A DNA stretch of 15,557 nt, from positions 1-15,557 of the forward strand of contig JBOHDE010000079.1 in NCBI GenBank assembly GCA_050699035.1, written 5' to 3'. Under the pieces are notes generated by a model. That model searched no databases and was not told the DNA's origin. It saw only the letters and a program-made list of their open reading frames with translations. Source of the DNA: WHTB01 sp050699035 (GTDB taxonomy: Bacteria; Actinomycetota; Actinomycetes; Propionibacteriales; Nocardioidaceae). Below are positions 8,231 through 15,141 of this stretch, in pieces; within the stretch, counting starts at the first letter, position 1, and each line of letters starts with the position of its first letter. The position numbers and the translations under genes are program-made.

Positions 8231-8306
8231 ATCGTTAGTCCCCCAGCATCGGGGCCGGTCATGGCCTCCGGCGTCGGTCGTATGACGTAGCCGTCGTCCG
8301 CATATT

Positions 8307-8900
8307 TCAGTGCCGCAGAATCGCCAACGCCTGCCGGACCAGCAGGCCGAGGTCGTACGCCAGGGACCGCCGCTCGAGGTAGTCCAGGTCGAGTCGGACC
8401 CGCTCGTGCAGCAGCACGGTCTCGTAGTGCATGGCCGGGTCGTCGGCCTCCGCCAGCCGCTCCGCCTCGTCCATGAAGCCGAGTGTCGACGGGCCGGCCA
8501 GCCCGGGCTTCACGCTGAAGATGCGGCGCTCGACAGGTGAGTACTTCTCGACGTACTCCGGTGTCTCGGGACGCGGGCCCACCAAGCTCATGTCGCCCTT
8601 GACGACATTGAGGAACTGCGGCAGCTCGTCGAGGTACCAGGACCGCAGGAACCCACCGACGCGGGTGATCCGTGGGTCGCCGTCGGGGCTGACGTTGGCG
8701 GACAGCCGGTCGGCGCCGACGACCATGGTGCGGAACTTGTATACCTCGAACGGCCGCTCGTGCTGGCCGATCCTGACCTGGCGGAAGAACACCGGCCCAG
8801 CCGACGACAGCCGCACCGCCAACCCGATCACCAGCAGCACCGGGGACAGCACGACCAAGGCGAGGCCGGCGACGACACGGTCGAAGACGGCGCGGCCCAT
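8307..8900 (-). CDS. Small monotopic phosphoglycosyl transferase (bacterial sugar transferase family)
   Basis: A 197-residue enzyme of the PglC/WcaJ-like family, expected to transfer a phospho-sugar from a UDP-sugar to undecaprenyl phosphate at the inner membrane face. This is normally the first membrane step of glycan assembly. The hydrophobic N-terminal segment (~9-30) is broken by Ser19-Pro20, as expected for a re-entrant membrane helix. KFRTM (55-59), the catalytic pair Asp91-Glu92 in YLDELPQ, and GDMSLVGPRPE (102-112) are all present. The length fits the short, catalytic-domain-only class, without the extra N-terminal domains of WcaJ/WbaP proteins. Start ATG 8900 overlaps the stop of the upstream deacetylase (TGATG), so the two are translationally coupled and probably act on the same glycan. 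The exact sugar cannot be read from the sequence. Confidence 0.93.
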   Translation of the reverse strand: MGRAVFDRVVAGLALVVLSPVLLVIGLAVRLSSAGPVFFRQVRIGQHERPFEVYKFRTMVVGADRLSANVSPDGDPRITRVGGFLRSWYLDELPQFLNVVKGDMSLVGPRPETPEYVEKYSPVERRIFSVKPGLAGPSTLGFMDEAERLAEADDPAMHYETVLLHERVRLDLDYLERRSLAYDLGLLVRQALAILRH

Positions 8901-9604
8901 CAGAGCTCGTCCCCGGTGCAGAGCCCACGCATCCCGGCGCTCGCGGACTCGCGCAGCAGCATGAACGGCTCCGCCGCGAGCAGACCCGACGCGACACCAT
9001 GCCGCTGGGCGTACGCGGTCAACGCCTCCATCGAGCGGGGGTGCGGGTACGGCCGGACCTCACTTCGATGCGTGCCCGCGTATGCCTTCATCGCGGTCAG
9101 CTTGGTGTCGAGCGTCTCGTCGATGTCGACGTACAGGTTGGGCGTGAAGACGCTGCCCGGGATCGGCGGCGCCCAGTCCGTCGACGACGGGATCTCGAAC
9201 GCACACACGCGGCGCACGCTGGTGCCGACCGGCCGGGTAGCGACCATCGTGGCGCGGGCGACCAGCCGGTGGTCCTCGTTGACGTCCCCCTGGAAGTGCG
9301 TGAGGACCACCTCCGGCCGCAGCTCGTCGATGCACTGCTCGATCGGGGTGATCACGTCGAGCAGCGACAGCGTGTCGAGCCGCTGGTCCGGGAGGCCGAC
9401 GAAGACGACCCGCTCGACGCCGAGGGTCGCGCAGGCGCGGCGCGCACACTCCTCCTGCAGGGCCACCTGGTCGTGCCTCGACGTGACCCCGTCCGTGACG
9501 ATGCACACCCAGACCGTGTCGCCACGGCTGGCGTGCCACGCCATGGTCCCCCCGGCCCCTAGCGTCTCGTCGTCCGGATGCGCAGCGACAGTCAGTACCC
9601 GCAT
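8900..9604 (-). CDS. PIG-L/LmbE-family N-acetyl sugar deacetylase
   Basis: A 234-residue cytoplasmic, zinc-type deacetylase of the PIG-L/LmbE family (as in MshB and GlcNAc-PI deacetylases). The N-terminus MRVLTVAAHPDDE contains the family's AHPDDE metal and catalytic motif (His9, Asp11, Asp12). The second motif is HFQGDVNEDH (His103 to His112), with the distal His expected to bind metal. ATG at 9604 is chosen because it puts the Rossmann-like first strand at the N-terminus and has GGGAGA 4 nt upstream; an in-frame start 63 bp earlier would add an unrelated tail. The stop overlaps the start of the sugar transferase, so a role in deacetylating an N-acetylated sugar of the same lipid-linked glycan is inferred. 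A thiol-pathway (mycothiol) enzyme is less likely given this partner. Confidence 0.9.
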   Translation of the reverse strand: MRVLTVAAHPDDETLGAGGTMAWHASRGDTVWVCIVTDGVTSRHDQVALQEECARRACATLGVERVVFVGLPDQRLDTLSLLDVITPIEQCIDELRPEVVLTHFQGDVNEDHRLVARATMVATRPVGTSVRRVCAFEIPSSTDWAPPIPGSVFTPNLYVDIDETLDTKLTAMKAYAGTHRSEVRPYPHPRSMEALTAYAQRHGVASGLLAAEPFMLLRESASAGMRGLCTGDEL

Positions 9605-9891
9605 GCTGTCTCCCAACCCCCTGCCCCGAGTGCTGTCACCAGCAAAGGCCAGGGCGGGGACCGCCACATCAGTCGTTCGACGTAGCCCGACTCCTGCAGC
9701 CGACTACCCCTGTGGCCCCCCCCCGCCGAGGTTGCGCGTCTGTCGGACCCCTTCGCGGGGATCCTGAACGACACGGGCCCGTGCCGTACCCGAGCATCCC
9801 CACTCCTGCAGACGTGGGGATGATCCAGTACGGGTGGGGGTGAGCCGCCACCGAGCCGGCCCGAGCCGGTGGGCAGCGCCGTTGGACAGGG
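9605..9891. repeat. 287-bp gene-free stretch with clustered inverted repeats
   Basis: No convincing gene is seen between pth and the deacetylase. The stretch holds several inverted repeats: GGACCCC/GGGGATCC (9745-9764, one bulge, TTCGC loop); a perfect 12-bp palindrome CACGGGCCCGTG (9772-9783); a 9-bp perfect hairpin (9795-9822); and CCACCG/CGGTGG (9848-9872), whose interior repeats CCGAGCCGG twice (9851-9859 and 9861-9869). The 10-mer ACTCCTGCAG occurs at 9690-9699 and again at 9802-9811, and a run of nine C lies at 9716-9724. This could be a compound terminator after pth, a palindromic repeat element, or leader structure for the deacetylase gene. Confidence 0.6.
9795..9822 (-). terminator. 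Perfect 9-bp hairpin downstream of pth
   Basis: CATCCCCAC (9795-9803) and GTGGGGATG (9814-9822) pair perfectly around a 10-nt loop. The hairpin begins about 70 bp after the pth stop codon on the minus strand, with no U tail. It is the best terminator candidate in the stretch, but it could equally be part of a repeat element. Confidence 0.45.
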
Positions 9892-10473
9892 TCAGGAGTT
9901 GTAGAGGTTCTGGGTGCGCTCGAGGCCGTCGGTGACCAAGCACTCCACCGCGTCCGCGCACCGGTCGACGAAGAAGTCGAGCTCGCGGTCCTCGCTGCGC
10001 GTGAACGGCGACAGTACGTGGCCGGCGGTGTCTCGCTGTCCGGGCGGCCGGCCGACGCCGAAGCGCACGCGGTAGTACTCGCCGCTGCCGAGGGAGCGGC
10101 GGAGCGACTTCAGCCCGTTATGACCGTTGTCGCCGCCGCCGAACTTGGCCCGCAGCGTCCCGTACGGGAGGTCGACCTCGTCGTGCACCACGACCAGGTG
10201 GTCGACCGGCACCTTGTAGAAGTTGAGCAGGGTCGAGACCGGGCCGCCGGACTCGTTCATGTACGAACGCGTTCGGCCCAGTACGCAACGCACACCGGGT
10301 GTCCCGGACAACCGTCCTTCGACCACCTGGGCCCGCCCCGACTTGTGCGCGCGCCACGAGCCGCTCATCCGTTCGGCCAGCAGGTCGGCCACGGCGTACC
10401 CGACGTTGTGCCGGGTGCGGGCGTACGTCGGGCCGGGGTTGCCCAGCCCGACGATCATCCAGACGTCGTCCAC
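9892..10473 (-). CDS. pth: Peptidyl-tRNA hydrolase
   Basis: A 193-residue cytoplasmic enzyme that cleaves the ester bond of peptidyl-tRNAs released from stalled ribosomes, recycling tRNA. The family signatures are complete: GLGNPGPTYARTRHNVG (Asn12, catalytic His22), YMNESG (Asn73), HDEVDLPYG (Asp98) and FGGGDNGHNGLKS (Asn119). These are equivalent to E. coli Asn10, His20, Asn68, Asp93 and Asn114. GTG at 10473 is preferred because GGGGG lies 6 nt upstream; the ATG five codons later has no ribosome site. It lies 47 bp downstream of rplY and is probably co-transcribed with it, an arrangement widespread in bacteria. Length is normal. Confidence 0.97.
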   Translation of the reverse strand: MDDVWMIVGLGNPGPTYARTRHNVGYAVADLLAERMSGSWRAHKSGRAQVVEGRLSGTPGVRCVLGRTRSYMNESGGPVSTLLNFYKVPVDHLVVVHDEVDLPYGTLRAKFGGGDNGHNGLKSLRRSLGSGEYYRVRFGVGRPPGQRDTAGHVLSPFTRSEDRELDFFVDRCADAVECLVTDGLERTQNLYNS

Positions 10474-10520
10474 GGCAGGCCCCCGCCCTTCCCGCTGTCA
10501 GCCAGCGTCGAAACCGGGAG

Positions 10521-11228
10521 TCAGGATCGATCGTCGTCGGACGAGGACTCCTCGCCCTCGCCGTCGGCCGGAGCGGCGTCCTCGGCAGGCTCGACCGGGA
10601 CACCCTCCTCGGTGACCTCGACGTGCTCCTCGCGCTCGATGCCGGCCTCGGCCTCGGCCTCTTCCAGCTCGGCCTCGAGCTCCTCGGCGGTCGGCGCCGC
10701 GGTGATGTTGACGACCAGGGTCTCCTCGTCGATGTGCAGCAAGGAGCCCTCCGGCAGGACCAGGTCCTTGGCGAGCACTCGCGAACCGATCTCCATACCC
10801 TCGATCGAGACCTCGACGCTCGACGGGATGTTGGTGGCCTCGGCCTGCAGGGACACCGTGTTGTTCTCGGTCACGACCAGCGCGCCGGGCTCAGGCTCAC
10901 CGACGACGTGCACCGCGACATCGACGTAGACCTTCTCACCGCGGCGTACGAGGATCAGGTCGACATGCTCGATGAAGCCCTTGATCGGGTCGCGCTGGAC
11001 CTGCTTGGGCAGCGCCAGCCGGCTCTCACCTTCGAGGTCGATCGACAGCAGCGCGTTGGCGGTCTTGAGCGCCAGCATGGTGTCGTGGCCGGGCAGCGTG
11101 ATGTGGAGGGGGTCGGTGCCGTGGCCGTAGAGAACGGCGGGAACCTTGTCGTCGCGGCGGATCCGGCGGGCGGCGCCCTTGCCGAACTCGGTACGCGGTT
11201 CGGCCTGGATCTTGACCTCTGAAGACAC
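10521..11228 (-). CDS. rplY: 50S ribosomal protein L25 (CTC/TL5 form)
   Basis: A 235-residue protein of the long L25 (CTC, TL5) form, which binds 5S rRNA in the large ribosomal subunit. The N-terminal L25 domain (~1-95) has EPRTEFGKGAARRIRR, KVPAVLYG and GFIEHVDLI. A second beta-rich TL5 domain (~96-175) contains VHVVGEPEPGALV and VLPEGSLLHIDEETLVVNI. The last ~60 residues are a highly acidic Glu/Asp/Ala tail ending SSSDDDRS, a feature frequent in actinobacterial members. GTG at 11228 is chosen because GAGGAG lies 7 nt upstream and the conserved domain begins at once; an in-frame ATG 35 codons earlier would add a tail the family lacks. It is the first gene of a probable rplY-pth unit. Confidence 0.95.
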   Translation of the reverse strand: MSSEVKIQAEPRTEFGKGAARRIRRDDKVPAVLYGHGTDPLHITLPGHDTMLALKTANALLSIDLEGESRLALPKQVQRDPIKGFIEHVDLILVRRGEKVYVDVAVHVVGEPEPGALVVTENNTVSLQAEATNIPSSVEVSIEGMEIGSRVLAKDLVLPEGSLLHIDEETLVVNITAAPTAEELEAELEEAEAEAGIEREEHVEVTEEGVPVEPAEDAAPADGEGEESSSDDDRS

Positions 11229-11384
11229 GGGGGAGCTCCTCAAGCGGTGTGGCTGTGCACTGGTGAATGCGGTGGTTCTGCAGTTGTGGCTGCCGGACTG
11301 AGGGCGCGCGCTGCCGACCACCGCGTCGATCACGGAGCCGATGCGCCCGCGTACGGGACGCTCCCTCGCCGAGGCAACCGCAGC

Positions 11385-11414
11385 ATTCTAGCCGCGTGCC
11401 GCGCGCGGTGGGAA
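11385..11414 (-). promoter_or_regulatory. Candidate sigma70-type promoter for rplY-pth
   Basis: On the minus strand, TTCCCA (11414-11409; four of six match TTGACA) is followed after 18 bp by TAGAAT (11390-11385; five of six match TATAAT). Transcription would start near 11378, giving a leader of about 150 nt before the rplY GTG. The element lies between the prs stop and rplY. It is seen as a pattern only. An overlapping palindrome CCGCGCGCGG (11399-11408) may contribute to a weak end for the prs transcript. Confidence 0.45.
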
Positions 11415-11424
11415 ATCGGTGTCG

Positions 11425-12405
11425 TCAGGCGCGCCCGTCGAACAGGCTGGTGACCGACCCGTCCTCGAAGACCGCGCTGATCGCGCGAGCCAGCAGCGGC
11501 GCGATCGACAGCTCGGTGAGCTTGTCGAACCGGTGGTCGTCCGGAATCGGCAGCGTGTCGGTCACGATCACCTCACGCGCCTCGGAGTTCTTCAGCCGGT
11601 CGACGGCGGGGCCGGAGAGTACGGCGTGGGTCGCCGCGATCACGACGCTGGCCGCGCCGGCCTGCTTGAGGGCGTCGGCGGCCTGCGTGATCGTGCCCGC
11701 CGAGTCGATCATGTCGTCGACCAGGATGCAGGTGCGTCCGGTGACGTCGCCGACGACCCGGTTGGCCTTGCTGGAGTTGACCTCGGTGATGTCACGGGTC
11801 TTGTGGATGAAGGCCAGGGACGCATTGCCGAGCCGGGCGCTCCACAGCTCGGCCACTTTGATCCGGCCGGCGTCGGGCGAGACCACGGCCAGGTCCTCGT
11901 CGCCGTACTTCTCGATCACGTGCTGCGACAGCACGGGGAGGGCCGCGAGGTGGTCGACCGGGCCGTCGAAGAAGCCCTGGATCTGCGAGGTGTGCAGGTC
12001 GACGACGATCAGCCGGTCGGCGCCGGCGGTCTTGAACAGGTCGGCCATCAGCCGTGCGGAGATGGGCTCTCGGCCGAGGTGCTTCTTGTCCTGGCGGGCA
12101 TACCCGTAGAACGGCATCACGACGGTGATCCGCTTGGCGGACGCGCGCTTGAGCGCGTCGACCATGATCAGGTGCTCCATGATCCACTCGTTGATCGGCG
12201 CCGTGTGACTCTGGATCACGAAGGCGTCGCAGCCGCGCACCGACTCCTGGTAGCGGACATAGATCTCGCTGTTGGCGAAGTCACGGAACGTGGTCGGCAC
12301 CAGACCGCAGTCGAGGTTCGCCGCAACCTCGGTGGCCAGATTGGGGTGGGCGCGGCCGGAGAAGAGCATCAAGTTCTTCTCGGTCGTTCGCTTCATGCCA
12401 GTCAC
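11425..12405 (-). CDS. prs: Ribose-phosphate pyrophosphokinase (PRPP synthetase)
   Basis: A 326-residue cytoplasmic enzyme making phosphoribosyl pyrophosphate from ribose 5-phosphate and ATP, the precursor of nucleotides, His and Trp (and in actinobacteria arabinose donors). Motifs: FSGRAHPNLA (15-24), the flexible ATP loop FYGYARQDKK (99-108), HTSQIQGFF (138-146), SPDAGRIK (176-183) and the PRPP loop VDDMIDSAGT (229-238). The usual KRR stretch reads HKTRD (201-205), a variant common in actinobacteria as I remember it. GTG at 12405 is chosen: GAGGAG lies 8 nt upstream, and its first bases overlap the glmU stop as GTGA. The ATG three codons later is poorly spaced. Translation is therefore coupled to glmU. 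Confidence 0.96.
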   Translation of the reverse strand: MTGMKRTTEKNLMLFSGRAHPNLATEVAANLDCGLVPTTFRDFANSEIYVRYQESVRGCDAFVIQSHTAPINEWIMEHLIMVDALKRASAKRITVVMPFYGYARQDKKHLGREPISARLMADLFKTAGADRLIVVDLHTSQIQGFFDGPVDHLAALPVLSQHVIEKYGDEDLAVVSPDAGRIKVAELWSARLGNASLAFIHKTRDITEVNSSKANRVVGDVTGRTCILVDDMIDSAGTITQAADALKQAGAASVVIAATHAVLSGPAVDRLKNSEAREVIVTDTLPIPDDHRFDKLTELSIAPLLARAISAVFEDGSVTSLFDGRA

Positions 12406-13883
12406 CGGTCGTTCTCCTCAGCTGTGTCGCCCGACGTGACGGGATCAGTGTCACCCGAAGCCTGTTGAGCCTTCAACGCGGCCTCCGCCGCCGGGGTCCC
12501 GGCCCGCTTCGTGACGACCCAGTCCTCGATGTGGCGCTGCGGTCCGCTGGACACGGCGAGCGCGCCGGGCGGCACATCCCGGCGAACCACTGTGCCGGCT
12601 CCGGTGGCCGCGCCGTCTGCGACGTTCACCGGCGCGACGAACGTGTTGTTGGAGCTGGTCCGGCAGTGGCTGCCGATCGTGGTCCGGTGCTTCTCGACCC
12701 CGTCGTAGTTCGCGAAGATCGTGCCGGCGCCGATGTTGGTCTGCTCGCCGATCTCGGCGTCGCCGACGTACGACAGGTGCGGCACCTTCGAACCCGCGCC
12801 GATGGTGGCGTTCTTGGCCTCGACGAAGGCCCCGATCTTGCCGCCCTCGCCCAGCACCGTGCCGGGCCGCAGGTAGCTGAACGGGCCGACGTTGACGCCG
12901 GCACCCAGGACCGCGCCGCTGCCATGCGTGCGTACGACGCTCGCGCCGGCGCCGACCTTGACGTCGGTCAGGGTGCTGTCCGGGCCGATGGTCGCCCCGG
13001 CACCGATCTGGGTGGCGCCGTGCAGCTGGACGCCCGGGAGCACCGTGACGTCGGGCTCGACGGTGACGGTGTCGTCGATCCAGGTGCTGGCCGGGTCGAC
13101 CACGGTCACGCCGGCGCGCATGTGCCGCACGAGGGTACGGCGGTTGAGCTCGGCGCCCAACGTGGCCAGCTGGACCCGGTCGTTGACGCCCTCGGTCTGC
13201 CACCGGTCGGTGGTCTCGAAGGCACCCGTACGTCGGCCGTCGCCGCGGGCGATGCCCACCACGTCGGTGAGGTAGAGCTCGCCCTGGGCGTTGTCGCTGC
13301 CGACCCGGCCCAGGGCGTCGGACAGCACCGCGGCATCGAACCCGTAGATGCCGGAGTTGATCTCGTCGATCGCCAGCTGCTCGTCGGTGGCGTCCTTGTG
13401 CTCGACGATCGCGCTCACGCCTCCGTCGGCGGCGCGGACCACTCGGCCGTAGCCGGTCGGGTCGTCGACCCGGGCGGTGAGTACGGTCACCGCGTTGTCG
13501 TCGGACTCGTGCTGTCGTACCAGCCCGGCGAGGGTGTCGCCCGCGAGCAACGGCACGTCGCCGTACGTCACCAGCACCGTCCCGGACAGAGCCGGCAGCT
13601 CGGCCAACGCGATCTGGACGGCATGTCCGGTGCCGAGCTGTTCCTCCTGCACCACGAGCGTCACCCCGGGATCGGAGGCTGAGACCGCCGGTCCCACCTG
13701 GTCCCGACCATGGCCGACCACGACGACGAGGTGGTCGGGTTCGACGCTGCGCGCCGCTCTCAGCGCGTGGCCGATGAGGCTGCGCCCGCCGATGGCGTGC
13801 AACACCTTCGGCGTCTGCGACTTCATCCGGGTGCCGCCACCGGCGGCCAGGACGATCACGGCTGCGGGGCGGGTTCGGGTCAC
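12402..13883 (-). CDS. glmU: Bifunctional GlcNAc-1-P uridyltransferase / GlcN-1-P acetyltransferase
   Basis: A 493-residue cytoplasmic enzyme that acetylates glucosamine 1-phosphate and then forms UDP-GlcNAc, the precursor of peptidoglycan and other glycans. The N-terminal uridyltransferase half has LAAGGGTRMKSQTPKVLH (12-29), QLGTGHA (82-88) and TYGDVPLL (106-113). The C-terminal left-handed beta-helix is made of hexapeptide repeats (IGAGATIGPDSTL and following) and includes catalytic His369 in PHLSYVGDAEIG and ANYDG (391-395). The last ~35 residues are a low-complexity Ala/Asp/Thr tail. GTG at 13883 has GGAGGAG 7 nt upstream. It overlaps prs by 4 bp and begins 38 bp after the tRNA-Gln gene, so tRNA, glmU and prs may share a transcript. 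It could supply UDP-GlcNAc to the transferase/deacetylase pair elsewhere in the window. Confidence 0.97.
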   Translation of the reverse strand: MTRTRPAAVIVLAAGGGTRMKSQTPKVLHAIGGRSLIGHALRAARSVEPDHLVVVVGHGRDQVGPAVSASDPGVTLVVQEEQLGTGHAVQIALAELPALSGTVLVTYGDVPLLAGDTLAGLVRQHESDDNAVTVLTARVDDPTGYGRVVRAADGGVSAIVEHKDATDEQLAIDEINSGIYGFDAAVLSDALGRVGSDNAQGELYLTDVVGIARGDGRRTGAFETTDRWQTEGVNDRVQLATLGAELNRRTLVRHMRAGVTVVDPASTWIDDTVTVEPDVTVLPGVQLHGATQIGAGATIGPDSTLTDVKVGAGASVVRTHGSGAVLGAGVNVGPFSYLRPGTVLGEGGKIGAFVEAKNATIGAGSKVPHLSYVGDAEIGEQTNIGAGTIFANYDGVEKHRTTIGSHCRTSSNNTFVAPVNVADGAATGAGTVVRRDVPPGALAVSSGPQRHIEDWVVTKRAGTPAAEAALKAQQASGDTDPVTSGDTAEENDR

Positions 13884-13921
13884 GGTCGGGCTCCTCCGCG
13901 CAGTGCTTGACGTCAGTACAG

Positions 13922-13994
13922 CTCCCCCGCCTGGCTTCGATCCAGGACCTCAGGATTCAAAGTCCTGCGGGCTGCCGGGTTACCCCACGGGGGA
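13922..13994 (-). tRNA. tRNA-Gln (anticodon UUG)
   Basis: A complete 73-nt cloverleaf is readable on the minus strand. The acceptor stem is TCCCCCG/CGGGGGA with discriminator G; the D stem is GGGT/GCCC with a 9-nt loop. The anticodon stem CAGGA/TCCTG encloses CTTTGAA, giving anticodon TTG. The variable loop is 4 nt, and the T stem CCTGG/CCAGG encloses ATCGAAG. The 3' CCA is not encoded. All stems pair (one G-U in the D stem), so the gene looks functional. Confidence 0.96.
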
Positions 13995-14074
13995 TCGGGC
14001 ACATCTCCGTACCCGCGCGGCGTCAGTCTGCCACGGTGAGACATGGCGTACACGACACGCCCGAGGGTTGGCGT

Positions 14075-14105
14075 ACCTACGCTCCCGTAGGTTACGGTTG
14101 CGTAA
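14075..14105 (+). promoter_or_regulatory. Double operator upstream of the desaturase
   Basis: Two inverted repeats of the same design lie side by side: ACCTACG-CTCC-CGTAGGT (14075-14092, perfect 7-bp arms) and TTACG-GTTG-CGTAA (14092-14105, perfect 5-bp arms). Both share the core TACG-N4-CGTA, and their centres are 15 bp apart. They sit 35-65 bp before the desaturase ATG, where a promoter is expected: TTGGCG at 14068-14073 is a possible -35, and TACGGT at 14093-14098 a weak -10. A TetR-family dimer is the likely binder, and a TetR gene lies two genes downstream. Which protein binds is inference. Confidence 0.65.
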
Positions 14106-14122
14106 GTAGTTGTTCCCACGCG

Positions 14123-14136
14123 TGAGGACACCCTCA
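14123..14136 (+). promoter_or_regulatory. Small hairpin enclosing the desaturase ribosome site
   Basis: TGAGG (14123-14127) and CCTCA (14132-14136) can pair around ACAC. The GAGG of the left arm is the only good ribosome binding sequence before ATG 14140, so the site would be occluded when the 5-bp stem forms. The spacing from GAGGA to ATG (11 nt) is slightly long. The stem is short and may be marginal in the cell. Confidence 0.35.
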
Positions 14137-14139
14137 GCC

Positions 14140-15129
14140 ATGCAGTCTGTTGCGACCCCTTCCCCGTCGGCGCTCACCAGCGCCGACGAGGACCTCCCCT
14201 ACGGCACCCTCGGCAGCGACCAGCAGTCGCGTGCGGAGCAGATCGCGCTCGGAGCGTTCATCGCGATCCCGTTCCTGGCCGTCCTGGTGGCGATCCCGGT
14301 CGCGTGGGGCGGCTGGCTCGGCTGGTCCGACGTGATCATCGCCGTCGTCATGTACTTCCTGACCGGGCACGGTGTCACCGTCGGGTTCCACCGGTTCTTC
14401 ACCCACAAGTCGTTCAAGCCCAACCGGACCCTGAAGGTCGCGCTCGCGGTCGCCGGCTCGATGGCGATCCAAGGCCCGGTCGTGCGCTGGGTCGCCGACC
14501 ACCGGCGGCACCACAAGTTCTCCGACCGCGACGGCGACCCGCACTCGCCGTGGCGCTACGGCTCCTCGATCCGCGGGCTGACCAAAGGCCTGTTCCACTC
14601 GCACATGATGTGGCTGTTCGACACCGAGCAGACCCCGCAGCGCAAGTACGCACCGGACCTGCTCAAGGACAAGGACATCGTCCGGGTGTCGCGGCAGTTC
14701 CCGATGTGGGTCGCGATCTCGTTGATCACGCCGATCGTCGTCGGCGGGCTCGTCACCTGGTCCTGGCAGGGCGCCGTGACGGCGTTCTTCTGGGGCTCGC
14801 TGGTACGGGTCTCCCTGCTGCACCACGTCACCTGGTCGATCAACTCGATCTGCCACACGATCGGCGACCGGCCGTTCGTCAGCCGCGACAAGTCCGCGAA
14901 CGTGTGGTGGCTGGCCATCCCGTCGATGGGTGAGTCCTGGCACAACCTGCACCACGCCGACCCGACCTGCGCACGGCACGGCGTACTCCGCGGGCAGCTC
15001 GACTCGTCCGCGCGGTTTATCTGGCTGTTCGAGAAGTTTGGCTGGGTTTCCTCGGTGCGCTGGCCGGTGAAGGAGCGCATCGAGTCCAAGAAGGTCGGAG
15101 CACCGACGCCGGCTCGTGCGGCCGCCTGA
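14140..15129 (+). CDS. Membrane fatty acid (acyl-CoA delta-9 type) desaturase
   Basis: A 329-residue integral membrane di-iron desaturase that introduces a cis double bond into acyl chains, adjusting membrane fluidity. The three histidine boxes are intact: HRFFTH (84-89), HRRHH (121-125) and HNLHH (268-272); an extra conserved HH/H pattern lies at 228-239 (HHVTWSINSICH). Hydrophobic segments at ~34-58, 64-78, 189-207 and 212-226 fit the family fold. Acyl-CoA specificity (stearoyl-CoA desaturase-like) is inferred from the fold and boxes. There is no fused cytochrome b5, so an external electron donor is needed. ATG 14140 is preferred over upstream in-frame TTG 14110 and GTG 14122, since GAGGA precedes it. 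Divergent from the tRNA-Gln/glmU unit; the next gene follows after 12 bp, implying an operon. Confidence 0.93.
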   Translation: MQSVATPSPSALTSADEDLPYGTLGSDQQSRAEQIALGAFIAIPFLAVLVAIPVAWGGWLGWSDVIIAVVMYFLTGHGVTVGFHRFFTHKSFKPNRTLKVALAVAGSMAIQGPVVRWVADHRRHHKFSDRDGDPHSPWRYGSSIRGLTKGLFHSHMMWLFDTEQTPQRKYAPDLLKDKDIVRVSRQFPMWVAISLITPIVVGGLVTWSWQGAVTAFFWGSLVRVSLLHHVTWSINSICHTIGDRPFVSRDKSANVWWLAIPSMGESWHNLHHADPTCARHGVLRGQLDSSARFIWLFEKFGWVSSVRWPVKERIESKKVGAPTPARAAA

Positions 15130-15141
15130 CATGATCACCAG

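Noticed and set aside
7107..8285. Plus-strand open frame of 392 codons opposite the third paralog.
   Set aside because: Arg/Gly/Val-rich composition typical of an antisense frame in very GC-rich DNA; the minus-strand frame has a signal peptide and conserved domains.
9745..9826. Possible CRISPR remnant: GTGGGGATGATCC at 9814-9826 resembles the 3' end of type I-E repeats, and a similar CGCGGGGATCC lies about 60 bp away.
   Set aside because: The left half of neither copy matches a 28-nt I-E repeat, the hairpin loop is 10 nt instead of short, the two copies differ, and no third unit or cas gene is present.
13995..14139. Promoter for the tRNA-Gln/glmU unit on the minus strand (GTGGCA, 17 bp, TACGGA).
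   Set aside because: Both hexamers match consensus too poorly to annotate, though a promoter must lie in or near this region.
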